A stretch of 64,000 nucleotides of DNA from Symbiodinium natans (GCA_905221605.1 CAJNDS010002735.1:186001-250000), one strand, 5' to 3'. Numbered from the stretch's first letter, positions 21,719 through 34,380 are shown. A program made the numbers and translations. The notes: a model not told the origin generated them from the sequence alone.

Positions 21719-22130
21719 GGTGTACAGTGCTGTGCCGACGGCACACAGTGCTGCGACAGCATCTCCGGCATGTGTTCCTTGTGGAGTCGTCTTCGAGTGC
21801 TTTACTTGTTGCGGGCAGCTCTGTTAGTTGAACTCTTTTGTTGGCTCCTTCAGGTGGCAATTGCTGCGCTGCCAACGACGTGTGCTGTCATGGAGGATGC
21901 TGCAGCCAGGGCAACGTTTGCTGCCTGGATCCAAGAATTCAAAGAGTCGTCAAAGAGTCGAAGGTCCATGGCATTGCTTGGGACAACCTTCAGTGCTCAG
22001 GTGCCAACGGTCTCTGCGGTGCTCCTGGCAGCAGATGCCAGGATGGCCTTGTCCTGGCCCCACCAATAAGTGTAACTGCCGCTCACGCAAAGGCGCGGAG
22101 GGGGCTTCTACAGGAATCTTGAAGGTGTTG
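21719..22130 (+). CDS. Small cysteine-pair protein, granulin-like spacing
   Basis: Exon-like block 1 (21,719-21,773, after an acceptor CTGTCAG) reads GVQCCADGTQCCDSISGM. A GT-AG intron at 21,774-21,853 (ATGT/GTTCC...CTTCAG/GTGGC) joins in phase to block 2, GNCCAANDVCCHGGCC, SQGNVCCLD. The result is a run of Cys-Cys pairs spaced by 2-9 residues, similar to the knotted, disulfide-rich granulin type. Further downstream (about 21,990-22,050) NLQCSGANGLCGAPGSRCQD suggests another Cys-rich block. Neither the start nor the signal peptide is visible; upstream exons must lie to the left. Function unknown; an extracellular or lumenal location is inferred only from the cysteines. Confidence 0.5.
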
Positions 22131-22225
22131 TAAAAGCTTTCTCTCATTGCCTTTCAAGAAGCGCTGTTCTCATGGAACTCGATTGTCAGCAAGAACCCTT
22201 TTGGATGCCGTTTTTTGCTTCAGGA

Positions 22226-22310
22226 AGCCGTTGAAGGCGCCAAGAAGGTGCTGGAGAAAATCGAAAGCGAGGCGTTCAAGGCTCGATGTTGCGGCTCCGT
22301 GAGCTCCGTG
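22226..22310 (+). CDS. Exon-like block following the cysteine-pair gene
   Basis: After a pyrimidine tract and CAG acceptor (TTTTTTGCTTCAG) the sequence reads EAVEGAKKVLEKIESEAFKA, a charged helix. It may be a later exon of the cysteine-pair gene or of another gene. Assignment is inference from the acceptor and composition. Confidence 0.3.
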
Positions 22311-22815
22311 CGAACGAGTGTGAATACAAGCAGTTACAAGCATATGCGTATTTTTCTTCGTGTGTGTTCACACGTCTCAAAACGTCTGAAACAACACACG
22401 TGATCTGCTATACTGGCAATTTCTGAATTCAGAATTCGCCAGTATGTTACAGAATGTCCGGTCGGATCCAAGACTTGGATTTCAACGTGTTCTGTGAGTC
22501 TTGCGCAAAGCGCTCTCTCGCTGCTTGTTCCTTACTTTTCCAAGTCAAGCCGATGTGTAAAGTGTTGTGAAGGCACAAGCAAACGCAAGGCACTGGGAAA
22601 TGCTCGGACTCATGCGCTCCATGAGAAGCCGCAATGCTGCAAAACCTGGAATCAGGAACATGGTATTCAGCTCGCCCCATGATACGCCAAACCGGAATCA
22701 GGAGCACTTGGCGTTCACCATTCGCTGGAATCAGGAAGCGTGAACACCAAGCTAAGGTTCGAAAGTGACGGAAGCTTCGAGGATCGAGAAACGAACAATA
22801 AACAAAGCTTGAAAA

Positions 22816-23232
22816 GTGACGGCGCTCGCACTGCGGGTCTGGTGGGGCTCCTTCCCGCCCCCGCCAGACGACGGGGAGGATAAGGGGAAGGGCGGGAAGC
22901 GAGAGAAGTGGCCCTCCCAGAAGAAGCGAAAGGACCGCGGGTCATCGCGGGCGGGAAAGGCGGAAATTGGGACCTGGGCCCAGGAGCCTGACTCTGACTA
23001 CGACAGTCGCGAGGATGGCGCACCGCACATGCCTCGTCCTTGTGACTGTCTGCACTTTTTGAAGCATGCAATGACCAACACCATGCCAAAACGCTTGGTT
23101 TCCACCCCTGGTTTCCGCAACTGCAGCTCGGGAGCGCTTTTGGACGCTCCGCACGCCCTCGCACGCTTTCGGACGCTTTGCGAACATCAATTGCAAACGC
23201 ACAATTCCCAGAAGCGCCCCAAATCGGGATAA
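22816..23232 (+). CDS. Hypothetical charged segment
   Basis: A 138-residue open frame with PPPPDDGEDKGKGGKREKWP, SQKKRKDRGSSRAGKAEIG and QEPDSDYDSRED, i.e. a disordered, Lys/Asp-rich stretch. The composition is protein-like only up to about 23,010; the rest may be intron. No domain recognised. Confidence 0.25.
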   Translation: MTALALRVWWGSFPPPPDDGEDKGKGGKREKWPSQKKRKDRGSSRAGKAEIGTWAQEPDSDYDSREDGAPHMPRPCDCLHFLKHAMTNTMPKRLVSTPGFRNCSSGALLDAPHALARFRTLCEHQLQTHNSQKRPKSG

Positions 23233-26200
23233 TATGAAAAACTGGGACACTTGCCAGTTGGTCACTCGGATGGGAGAGCTACCGATCTTTTTTTTTTAAA
23301 TTGGTTTTGTTTTATTGACAATTCGCCACCTGAAGCATTACCCCCCCGCAGAAACAAACCCATAGCTGCCATAGCTTGCTAGTTTCGGCAAGCAGTGGTT
23401 TGTTGATGTTCACAAACACAAAAACAATGTGACAAAGCCTTGGAATGAGAGAGGCAATGCAGCAACGTAAAAGACTTATCCCGAAGCATTCGCTCCCGCC
23501 CCTGATAAGCACAAAACCGAGAACATGCTAACTTCTGACAACACATTCATAAACGTATAGATGCCAGCCGACTTTTCTATACCTGGTTTCGGTCATATTC
23601 TCTGATACCAGAGATAAGGAAAGAGAGAGTGCACTCTCACAGTCCCCCGGATTGACACGTCAACGTAGTTCCGAACTGTTGCCGGCAGGGTATGCAGTGC
23701 GGTGTATGGCAGTACCGAAATAAAAGTTTCGACAAAGGCCCGGAACAATCTTCTGGGTGCCAACCCCTGCTTGTACATCAACAAGTTCTGGGCAGATGAT
23801 CTTCGTCCGGCGGTGCCGTTTCATTCAAGAAGTCAGTAAACAAGAGCTGGCCACGCCCCAGAAAAGGCAATTCTGAGTGCATTGTTTCTAGAGCAGCCTC
23901 AGGAACCTGGCCATATTAAGTGCTTTCCAGGCCTGTTGATTGAGTTATGTAAGGAATTCGTCATTTGTTGTTGGTACGTTCTTCTTTGCGTGTTCCTGAC
24001 TTGTCCTAAGTAGAGACGAAACAGAAGCACTGGAAACATATTCCAGGTGAGTATGAACATGTATGAACATGTATGAACATGTATGAACAACATCTTGCAT
24101 TCATTCAAAGAGAGCTGGCCATCCCCTGTGTGGGTTGCATTCAAAGACTATTCATACGGACTTTAAACACATGGTCGCGCTCTCCCACATTTGTTTTGGC
24201 CTTCTTGCTTGAGTTTTAGGAGATATTCGCATAGAGCTAGATTTTCATTTCTCATCACGAAATGTACTTAGTTTCAGTACTCGGAACTTATTTCTTCCGG
24301 AAGGCGAAGGTGAAGGGGTGTGCGGGGGAGTGCGCATATGTACATATCACTGGAACACATATGCACGGCTTGTCTAGACGAAGCCAACTATTGTTCGTTC
24401 TGCTCCGGTTCCACTGGAAAGACGAAAGCCTCACAAGAAGAGCCCCGCGAAAGTAAAGTAAAGGAAGTTGGGACGGGGGAAGGGGGAGACACAGGGCTGA
24501 GCCCGTTCGCTTGCAGGCAGAAACCTGGGTCAAGAAGCATCCGCTGCCCAAACCGTCGACGTGACTTTTGAGGTCGGGCTGGAGATGTCTTGGGATGTTG
24601 TGGTCGAGTCCTTTTTCTGCCAAGGTCTGGCGCTTGCCGGCAAAACCGCCGGCACGCCTTCGAATGCAGCTCGGGACTCGGGAAGTGATAGCGACCGCTG
24701 GAGTCTGAGTCCCATGATCAGCGGCTTATGTGTTTCCACTTTTATGTTTCCACTGGAGGTGGGAAGGTCGGAGGGGCTGTCAACCTGGCCAGCCCTCTCT
24801 CAAACGGTAGGTGTGCATCTTGCTACTTTGATCGCTGCTCTTGACTGCTCTCCAACTGTTTCCGGTGGACACTGTGTCTCGGGCCTAACAGTCTCAACTC
24901 GTTGTCCCGATATGTCTCCATGAAGTCCCGACCCAACCTGGTCCGGAGGCGTCACTGTCTGCAGCAAGTGCTAAAGACTTTAAAGACCCAAGCAATTCCC
25001 ACCGTGAGGCCCCGATGCCACCCTGATTGTGGTGTAACAGGAAGACCCACGTTTTCCAGATGCTGAGGCTTTCTGATAATAAATAAAAGCACCCTTATCG
25101 ACTAGCCGTGACGCACCACAGCTTACGTGAGTTCTGGGATCCCGGGGGCTGTTTCATCCAGCCTTTGCGGAATCAAGGTCATTCCTTGGAGACTGCCGGG
25201 CACGTGCCCTCGAAGCTCAGAGCTCACTGAATTGGGAGGCGCTGGATAAAACTCCAGGCTCGCCACAGAATCTGCATTTGTTCCTTTGCGCTTTCCGTTC
25301 CGAGTCCCAAATCAGGTTGAAGATGGCTGAAGCAGTCGTTGTTAAAGACGTAAGGACCGTAAGGAGGTACCTGTCTACGCAACCTGCGAGTCTTCATCCC
25401 TCTGTGACTTTTGCAATCTTCGGCCTGTTCGAGTTGAGCATTTGCAGGGAGCTGCTCTCGCTTGCTGTGTTGAGTATGAGCAAAGTACAAGGACCTCTAG
25501 CCCTAGCAGGGCTAGCGGCTAGAGAGAGCACCTGTGCAACGATCCAGAAGCTGAAAGTACATGACTTATGCTCGACAAGATGCCCGTGTCGGATGCGGAG
25601 ACAGCGCGTTCAGACACATTGCAGGAACGCACAACTTGCACGGCTTCAAGTCCCAGTGAATGCCGCACACGCAACTAGTTGTGGATCGTTCATTCTGCTT
25701 CAAGCATTGTGCTTCTTGTCGTAGTCAGAGCTGATCCGAGCAAGCCACTGGCATGCACGCAACTGAACCTGTCTTCGTAAGCTACATTCCTGGACTTTGA
25801 GCCTCACAGCCATTGTCAGAGCTAGCCTCTTTCCTTTCATGCCCAGCGACACACACAGCACGTACACACAGAAGTCCAACCAAAGATGGCTGGCTATGCG
25901 AACACTGCCGTTGCATGTCCGACAGCCACTGCCTCACAAGACGCTTCTCTGCAAAGAGTGATAAGCTGAGCAGTTGGTTGAAAACAAACAGAAGTTGCGC
26001 TTTCCCAAACTGCCCTGGGTTGAGGGGTCAGGAGGTCGGTCATGCTCATGAGGCATGAGAAGAAGGGAGCCATCGAAGGGTCCTGGTGCAGGTTAGGCAG
26101 TTTGGGCCGGTCTTGTTGGAAATTCACTGTCTGCAACCAAACATAGCAGAGTACGACTCCGCACTGGCGCTTTGCTTGTTACAGGTTCAGTTTCAAGTTT

Positions 26201-26512
26201 TCAGGCTGAGGATCGAATTGAGATGTGCATGGGGCTGTCGTAGGAATCCAGAGGGGCCATGGCTGATGCTCACGATGCTGGCCTTCTGCCGGGGTTTCCG
26301 CTCGTGACGCGCTCCTTCCCCATATTCAGCCTGTTCATCATGCCCGCTTGGCCTTGAGCCTCGTGAAGAGAGAGTCTCTCTTCCTGCGGTGTGTCAACGA
26401 TTCTTGCCGTTTATTCCGGGCGGAGAATTTCTACTGGTGGGTTGTTGTCGGAATACCTGTAGCATGTGTTTAGCCAAGGGGGCCCCTTTGAAGATTTTCG
26501 ACCCAGGTCCAA
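23233..26512. other. No recognisable gene
   Basis: Contains a T10 run at about 23,290 and the 10-bp repeat at 24,051. Frames are short on both strands and none shows a familiar motif. Confidence 0.4.
24051..24090 (+). repeat. GTATGAACAT tandem repeat
   Basis: Four copies of a 10-bp unit, the last ending in AA instead of AT. Confidence 0.95.
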
Positions 26513-29500
26513 ATGGAGGAGTTGCAGCGCCATGCAGCAGCGTTGCGAGAGGAGTTGCAACAGGCAGCCCAGAATGTGCTTGGTTTCCGCATGTTTACCT
26601 CCTGAAAAGTGAATATGATGTAAGGTGTGATGGTTGTTAGTTCGCAGCTGATGTTGTGAGGTCGAGGCTGAGATTGAAAGAGAGGAGGTGCCGCGCTTGA
26701 GCTGCCTTTCGAATCTTGTGCATTCGGGTAGCACGGGAGCTCGACACGTCGTTCTCTTGTGGTTGCAAGCGACTGAGGCGTTGCTGAGCTCTAACACGGC
26801 GCAGCCCAAGCTCCACCATCGCCCCAGCTATTCACTCTTGAAGGGCACTGATGACGCTCGTTTTGAAAATAGCACAGTGGAGGCGGCAAGGCACATCCCA
26901 TGTTGAAGCCGGGGTGGACTTGCTGTTCAGGATGAGCAGCCCCCTTGCGCGCCGGTGCGTCAAGTCAGTGAGCAGAACTTCGATGAATTGTTGAGGCACC
27001 TCGCGGAGAGTTTGGGGCAGCCCGAATGAGGCCGTAGTGTCTTGATGCCTGATGGAAGTGATGGAAGGTCCTTTCCGAGCCTGGAGATATCACCCATTGG
27101 GTCCTACAACCACTGGGACCGACGAGAGCCGCTGGGCTCGTGAAAAGGTGTGGGGGCGGTTTCAATCGTGTCTTCACGTCCAGAGGATATGGGCCCTAAG
27201 CTTTTGTTGAAGCTTGTGGAACTTGATCCTAACGTCGGCTTTCGACGATCTGAGATGTGCGCGAGGTGTGCCGTGGCCAATGCGGAAGCCTGGAAGGCCG
27301 AGTGCTCGAAGTACCAGCAGGTCTGGCACACCCCATGTTCACCACACGAGCTTTGCAAGCAGAAGCTTTTTCTCTTTGTCTGTTCTCCTCGGCACTGCTT
27401 TGCTAGAGCACAAGTCGAGGTTTTGAAAGCTGTCGGAGACGTAGCGACAGAGAGTGCTCGGGGGATGAGTGCTCTCGTCAGCTCGTTTTCGCGTTTCGCG
27501 GAGGCGGTGCTGAAGGGCAGAGCGCAGATTCCGAAAGTGATCCACCAGATCTGGATCGGCCCCAAGGACGCTGAAATCACCTTTTTGCGGCGGGATAGGG
27601 GCGTTTAGGAAGGTTTTGCACATGCTTTGCACTTTGTTGAACCTGTTCTTTTTTAAAGGAGCCTCCCTGCCTTTGGATCGATACCTTCCGCGTGGAATAC
27701 CTGGCTGCGCACCCGGAGTGGGACTTCCATCTCTGGAGTGACGAGGAGGAGCGAGCGCAAAGCGAGCATGAGAGAATGATATTTGGTGAGTTTATCGTGC
27801 ATACCCCGAGTGTTGCTTTAAGTGGTTCGGTTCTGATGTGTTCCGATGTGGTGCAAGCGCTGTGAAAATGGTGATGTCCATAAGTCCATAAGCATGCCGT
27901 CGACTGTTTTGGCTGGCTTCGTCCACTATACACAGCTTCGCGACGTGTGAGATGAGGGCCAAGACGCCGCAATAGTTGAGGACGAGTCATGGTAGGCTTC
28001 CATACCACTGCCCCAAGGGTTTTTTTGGCCGCAACCTTAAAACTTGCAGCTCTGAGGGCCACCACTGCCCAGTACTCGATGATCCCTTACCTACCTATGC
28101 ATGCGCTCATAATATGGCAACTTGCCAAGATAAATACAACTCTTGCCCTTGTACAAGCAGAGGCACATTTGAGCTCCGTGACACAAACCGGGGGTTCAGG
28201 TGAGACTCGGTCTAACACAGAAAGTGACAACATGCATTTGAGGCTATTGTTGATGTTGGGTTGGCAAGTCGTCGTCGTACAAGCGGTGGAACCGGTGGAG
28301 TGGGTACTGGCACATGGGGTACCAAGTAAGGCCAGTCAATGCCAACATACGAGTATTACTGTTACTTTGAGCATTGCCCGGGCAACAGCATAGCTGCGAC
28401 GTTGGAAGGTGGCCAAGCTACCGATGATCAATGACCAGATTTACCATCAGGTGGGGGCGCTTTTGCATAAGTGCTCTGGTCAGGGCAAAAGCCATCTAAG
28501 CCATCTTTGGGACTGCTCCTTCTTCTTCTTTTGCGAAATTTCCCCCGAAGTTCCCCCCCTGAGACTTCTCTCGCAAAAATGCAGTGCGGAGGAGAAGATG
28601 TGGCAGTGCAAGGCGGACATTTTGAGGCTGGAGTTCCTCTGGCACCACGGAGGCCTCTACGTGGACGCGGCGGCTCGGCGCTCCGAGAGCCCCCCCCTCA
28701 AAAAATAGGGCCCCGAGAGGTGGTGTGGTGGTGGTGGTCCCCTACATATGCATTGTTTTTTTGTGGCACAAGTATTTTGCTTCGGTTTTTTTGGCAGCTT
28801 GAGGACATGATCTCTGTGGAGCAGATTCTTGAACCGCAACATAGAGAGAGCAAGGATGGCTTGCCTTCCAGAGCTGCTATAGCTGCCATACCACCACAAG
28901 GCACCAGCTTCATGGATACTTTGTGTAACTGATTGTGCAACTGCTTGTGTGGCTTAGGAAGAAGCTGGATGGAATCCTGGAGCTGGGCAAAGAGACTGGC
29001 TGGGCCATTCGCTTGGAAGTGTAGTCAGTGGAGTGTCGCAAGAAGAGATCTGCAGACCGCAGCTCTTCGAATCGAATGATGGCCTGAGGTCATTGCCTAC
29101 GAGCCAGACACCAAAGATAAGCCGTATTCAATCCTGGGCAACTCTGTGCACCTTTGGCTGCAAGCCTTCGCTGCATGATTCTACTCTTGCTGCCGCTCGT
29201 GCCATGTGCCACTGGCACAGGATTGCGTGCACGCCACACCATCCCCTCACCCTGATGCTGATTCTGTACCTGCCTTAGCCTCTCAGGCATTCATGTGCAA
29301 TCAGATTCTTGGTCAAGCTTCGCTGCATGCGCTCCCATCTCCCAGATACCTCAAGCAGACGTACCAGCACAAGCGCAACCACATTGAGGCCCGGAAGAAC
29401 AAGCGAGGACTCGACAAAGAAACTTCTCTTTTTCGTCGCCCCCTGTAGGTCTTCGCCGTGACAGGGCCTGTGATGTACACCAAGTGCCTGGTGGACAGTG

Positions 29501-30375
29501 GCATGCCCTTCTCCCTCGCACCACAGGAGTGGTTGTATCCGGCCTCTCGACGAAGGGCCAAGTATGGCGAAGTCCAGCTGAGTGTGATGAATGTAATCAA
29601 CAGGTCATAAAGCTCATTTTTCTTGTGCCTCTATATGTCGCAGATTGCGCAGACCGTGCAGTGGGTTCTCAGGCTTTCCATTTCGTGCCAAATCCAGATG
29701 CAATCAACTTCTCTGCCTTCCCAAAGTGCCTCATGCTGCCAGCTCGCAATCTCTGCGATCGATTGGTGACCTGAGCATTAGCCTGCTCGTTTCTTGCATA
29801 AAACTTCCGTGCAAAGTGCACCGCACTGAGGTTCCAGTTCGGCTACACGTGCTCCGGCTTGGAAGGTGCCTGTCGGGCTGTACTTAGTGCTGTTCAGAGT
29901 CTGGAGCTGCTTCGTCATGCAGGCTATGTGAAATCCAAGAACCGCTGCAAAAAAGTGCTGCCCTCAGACCAAGTTTACCAGTTTGACCGACATTCTCGCT
30001 ACAGTGTCGTGATAGCACCGCATGCAGAACAGCACTTCTCAGCGAGGCTCGTCAGTGTCCCTTCCATTCCAAGAAGGCTCGTTGACTTCATCTGTTTCAT
30101 TCTGTTTCTGATGGCATCCACCCCTCTGCAGCATGGTCCAGCTTCCAGCACAGGTTATGATCACTCAAAGGTTTTTCTTTCCCAGGACCAGTCATGACTA
30201 GTCCCTGTCCTTCCTAGTTCAGTACAAAGTTGTCTAAGGCCTAAGGTCAGCGTGGGCGTTTTTCAATGTTCACAATGATCATTCTCGTTGAACTTCTTTT
30301 GACCAGGTCTGGCCGCTTGGGCCCTTCAAGGAGCTGCCGACTCTGGAGGACCTGGAAGCCAAGCTCCTGGCTTAG
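26513..30375 (+). CDS. Multi-exon OCH1-type glycosyltransferase (Gly_transf_sug)
   Basis: The core is unmistakable: an exon ending IPKVIHQIWIGPK (to 27,566), then EPPCLWIDTFRVEYLAAHPE and WDFHLWSDEEE (27,659-27,780), then KMWQCKADILRLEFLWHHGG, LYVDA (about 28,585-28,670). These match the sugar-binding DXD-family glycosyltransferases, in which KADILRyeiLyk.GGiYvDaD carries the nucleotide-sugar metal site. Later blocks: KKLDGILELGKETGWAIRLE (28,958-29,020), VIAYEPDTKDKPYSILGNS to 29,145, VFAVTGPVMYTKCLVDSGMP to 29,603, and a last block VWPLGPFKELPTLEDLEAKL ending with TAG at 30,375. Possible first exon starts at ATG 26,513 (MEELQRHAAALREELQQAAQ). The intron 27,567-27,658 is GA-AG; 29,146-29,448 is GT-AG. 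Likely acts in the Golgi on glycans; the substrate cannot be told. Exon set is incomplete. Confidence 0.75.
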
Positions 30376-30409
30376 CTCATCGCAGACTTTGCGCAGACTT
30401 TTCTGGAGT

Positions 30410-30464
30410 TGAGGGTTTAGGGTGGAGGGTTTAGGGTTTAAGGTTTGGGGTTGAGGGTTGAGGG
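30410..30464 (+). repeat. Interstitial TTTAGGG-like repeat
   Basis: Degenerate GGGTTTAGGG units just beyond the glycosyltransferase stop codon. TTTAGGG is the telomere unit of dinoflagellates and plants. Confidence 0.75.
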
Positions 30465-31068
30465 ACTTTATAGACTTTGCGGACTGACTTCAACCCCCCT
30501 GAACGGTTCGGAGCACGGTGCCAAATGGCTTCGGCTTACGAGAAGGCGTCTCAAGCACGCGAAGAACCCTGAGTCCTTGAGAACAAAAAGGCGATGCAGG
30601 CCACCGCTGTGCCCTGCCTTTGTCTCCGTGTGGTGCGCAGAGAAGGCGCAGAGGCGCAGAGGCGCAGAGTGAGAGAGCGCAGGGAGGCCATGCAGAGGCC
30701 TCGAGTCACGGTGTGGACGTGGGGTGGGCGCTGGTGACCGGAACCCGACCGGTAAGCCTTGGACGAATGGCTAGGCTGCTGCATACCTTCGCCTTGTTTT
30801 CTTCCTGCCGTTCGCTTCCTTTCTGCATGAGGGGCCAGCTCCTCCTTGGGCTCTTATCAGGGAATCCGCGTCCCCTTGCGTCTGCCAAGCTTTGTCAAGC
30901 TTTGCAGCACTGTCTCTACTGCCCCGGCTGTTCAAGGATTTGAGCAACGGGCTCCTTTGTGCGTGGGGTGTGCTCAAGACTTTGTCTTGTGCCTGCGGCG
31001 GAAAAGTTCTTGAGCTAGGATGGCTAGGTTTCTTGGGTACCCCTCTGGCTCCGAGGTTTCAGTCCCAG

Positions 31069-34000
31069 CGCGCCCCCATCCCGAAGGTCATCCACCAGGC
31101 CTCTTTGGATTTCCAGACAAAGCCGGTCACGGTTCAAAGGCCTTAAGCGTCACAGCTCAGGTGATTCCAGCAGGCCTCGACACGCACCACGACCCCCAGA
31201 GATGGAGGCAGACCTGGTACGACGGCTTCTGCCAAAGCCATCCTGGCTTCAAGTACAGGACGCTCATGAGATGGGCTGTTGAGCACTGCGAATAGGGATC
31301 TCAGGGGTCTCGTTTTGTTTTGCAAGGACTTGGACGAAAGAGCAGCTCCAAGGACGATCATGGTGCCTGGGCTGTTTTGGCGCAGCAAGCGCTTGAAGAT
31401 GCTCTTTCGGTGCTTGCCTTCCAGATGCGCGAGTTTCAGGTTCTGTGCGAATCTCTATGTCGAGCCCTGGGATGACCACGCAGTCACATCCTTGATGATG
31501 GAGGTGCTCTTTGAGGTGCAGAGGGGGGACACGATGGTACCTCATAAATCCTCATCATCTTCAAGGGGGGAAGTATGCAAGTGTGTCTCCCTAGTGGCAC
31601 GGGAGCCCGAATCCGAGGAGTGAAGAAACCGTGACTCCCTCGAATTGGCCAGTCAAAATCAGTCTTCGAGCATGCGTGGCTGAGGAATGTAGATGAACCC
31701 CACAAAAACCCACTCAGAAGCCGTTCCCTGACTGGTGTGCGTTTCTGTGCTTTGACCAGGAGGGAGGCTTCTACGTTCCACTCTCCACACTGCACCAGCC
31801 TGGCAGTGAGGAGAGGGAGGTGTTGCTCAGTGTGATGGCGAACCCGATCTTCCTGCCAAAGTAAAGCAGTATTGTTGACTGGCAGTACTGCTACCAAAAC
31901 TAACAGTCACGACTTGTACTCGAGGGCGGCGAGGTTAGCAGGCTTGAGAAATCAGCTCATGCGAACAATGCTTGAGGACCATTTCTTCCTGGAGGCAACG
32001 ACGGAGGAGGACATTGATTACATTGAGGGCAACGGAGGCGTTTTTGGTGTTGCCAAAGGCACGGCTTGCAGTTGCTGGTGGGGGTTGTGTACGGTGTGTT
32101 CTACGCTCTTGTGGGGACCCCTTGAAGGCTCTCCAGAATGCTTCCGAAATCTCATGGACCTCTATGACCGGGGTGCGGTGCCTCCAATGGCGACACCCGG
32201 TCCGGATGGGCCCCGAGTTGTGCAGATGGGCTTCAGGGACGGATCCTTGGCAACATGGGACTGTCACAGCGGAATCGATGCTGCCACTGGCTGGTGTCGC
32301 AGTGCGTAGGGCGTGCAGGATTGTGCATGGGCCAATGGGGTGGGCAGTCTGAGGACTGGTGTCGCAAGCGCGCTTCTCATCTCAGACCCGATACCTGGGA
32401 GCGCCCCAGGCAAAGACTTGTCCAGGTTTCATAGCGGTAGGACCTTTTGTTTGTGTTCTGCCCTGCAGGTGGTCTCCTTCAGCAGCGTATCAGACAAGCG
32501 GCTTGAGCTTTCGACGCTGAGCTACGCGTATGACTGCATGGTAGCTCGGACCACTGGATGATCTTGGATGCCATATTGGCAGAAGCTGCCAAGCCACGTT
32601 CAGCTGCGTGTCACCATGCTTTTGATGCTCTCAGGTTCCGTGTCTGGCTGTGCGGGGAATCCCTGCCATGAGAGCTGCCGTGGGGGAGATGGGCCACTTG
32701 ACTTATCTTGACTGGGTTTACCGATTGCCACCAGTGCATGAAGTCCAAGAGATATCGGTTGTGTAGAGAACCAGGTCTCACAAGATTCAACTCATCCAAC
32801 TGCTTGGTGTGTCGCTTTCAGGCCTCTCCTCAAAGTCGGTGTTTGTGACGGACCGGGAGTTCTTCCAGATGGAGCGTCTACGGGAGGACTGTTACCCACC
32901 GTTACCCCTGTCATTACACGGATTCTCACAAAGTCTTCGGCCTCCGACCTCTGTGGCGAGAACTGTTGGTTGACCCTTTCCTCACTTCTGTTCTCCAGTG
33001 TTGCTCCTGGCGCTTTCCGCAGCTGTACCAAGTACGTAATTCAGAAACTAAGTAACTAAGTAACTAAGTAAGTAAGTAAGTAACTGAGTAATGAAGTATC
33101 TAAGCAAGTAAGTACCTAGCGACTGTCTTGTACGATGCCTTGCTTGAGGAAATGCCGGGATTCCTCGATCAACTAGGCTCGCGATCTTCCCTTGCTGCAG
33201 TTCTCACGTTGGATGTTCGCCCACGACCGCAGGGTTCTGTTGTTTCCAGTCGGCCTCTTCAGGCCCTCACGACTGGGACGCGGTTATCCTGGGCCTGGAG
33301 TGGGACACTGGAACAGAGGACTCAGAATCGGCAGAGTCTGTAGACACGGGGCTCAAAACTGTTGCTGCTGCTGCACTGCATGCTTTGGCCGCCACATTGG
33401 CCATCATGGGAGGAAGTTGTCATCTTCCAACTTGTTCCTGGTACGGCTCCGAGTTAGGGGGCAGCTGTTGCATCGGCCCCCGACAGGGTGAAGACGGGGA
33501 TCAAGCTGAGGTGGGCGCCCTCGTTGTTGCAAGATCGCGGGCTTCGTGGCCAACTTCGGCTGCGCACCCAACGAGGCAGCTTTGCAGGCAGCGTTGGCGA
33601 GATGCCTGACTGAGGACGCCTGGGGGAAAGCAAGGGGCAATTGAAGCGAAACACAGCATCAAGTGTTGAGATAGTGTGGAGATGGTGTGGAGATAGTGTG
33701 GAGATGCAGGAGGACTTCGATCCGACTCCGCTCTTCGAAGCTGCGGGGCAGCTGAAGCTGCGCTTCCTCGCTGAGAAGTACGCAGGCAGTGAAGAGCGTG
33801 AGAAAGCCTTGAGAAGAGATTGAGATGCACTTCAAGTGGCATAAGAAAGGTACCCAAGATGTCACAAGCGCCTCAGTTCTGAAGGTAGCATGGAGGAAGC
33901 CCGGCTATTCCGGAGCATGCCCCTGGTTCACCGCGCCTTCAAGAATATCTGTGGCCATGCTTGCTGGTTGCAGAATGTCGGACTGCTGGGGGTTGCTTGA

Positions 34001-34380
34001 AGAGTCATGGTGGCAGCTAAGGAGCCCCCGATGCACTTCGATAACCATGAGCTTCATGGGAACTTGATGAAGGGCTTTCAGAATGGAGCCTCGGACAGCA
34101 AAGATGCGTTTTTCTCCTCTCCTCTGCACCGCGTCTGTGTCCGTCCGGTGTTGGCTGCAGGCAACTTACGCTTTGAGATGATCTTGGAGCCGAACGGTGG
34201 GATCATGTTCCGGTGCTGGAACGATGACAACTCCACCAACTCAGAGGTTTCCTGCCCCGATCTCTGTTCCGCAGAATCAAAGCCTTGTGTTTTTGGAATC
34301 CTGAGGTCAAGATGAGCGACAGCGTGGTCGAGTGGCTGAAGGTGTACTTCAATCACCAGGAGCGGGGCCCGAAGCTGTAG
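31069..34380 (+). CDS. Second multi-exon glycosyltransferase-like gene
   Basis: Starts, after a CAG acceptor, with RAPIPKVIHQASLDF (31,069 on), followed by VIPAGLDTHHDPQRWRQTWY, DGFCQSHPGFKYRTLMRW (31,162-31,275), the same order as IPKVIHQ and HPEWDFHLW in the gene before it. The block EGGFYVPLSTLHQPGSEE (31,761-31,817) aligns with GGxYVDAD but has Pro-Leu where the metal-binding Asp pair should be. Later blocks: SHDLYSRAARLAGLRNQLMR with a Glu-rich tail (about 31,908-32,060), VVSFSSVSDKRLELSTLSYA (about 32,469), GFVANFGCAPNEAALQAALA (about 33,540), EDFDPTPLFEAAGQLKLRFL (33,711) and a final FWNPEVKMSDSVVEWLKVYF ending with TAG at 34,380. The gene may be a diverged duplicate. The start exon is not identified and it is possible that the later blocks belong to a separate gene. 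Confidence 0.5.
33047..33115 (+). repeat. TAAGTAAC/TAAG microsatellite
   Basis: Imperfect (AAGT)n and AACTAAGT units, in what would be an intron of the second glycosyltransferase-like gene. Confidence 0.85.

Noticed and set aside
24051-24090. Protein-binding operator or regulatory repeat
   Set aside because: A perfect 10-bp microsatellite away from any recognisable gene start; nothing supports a regulatory role.
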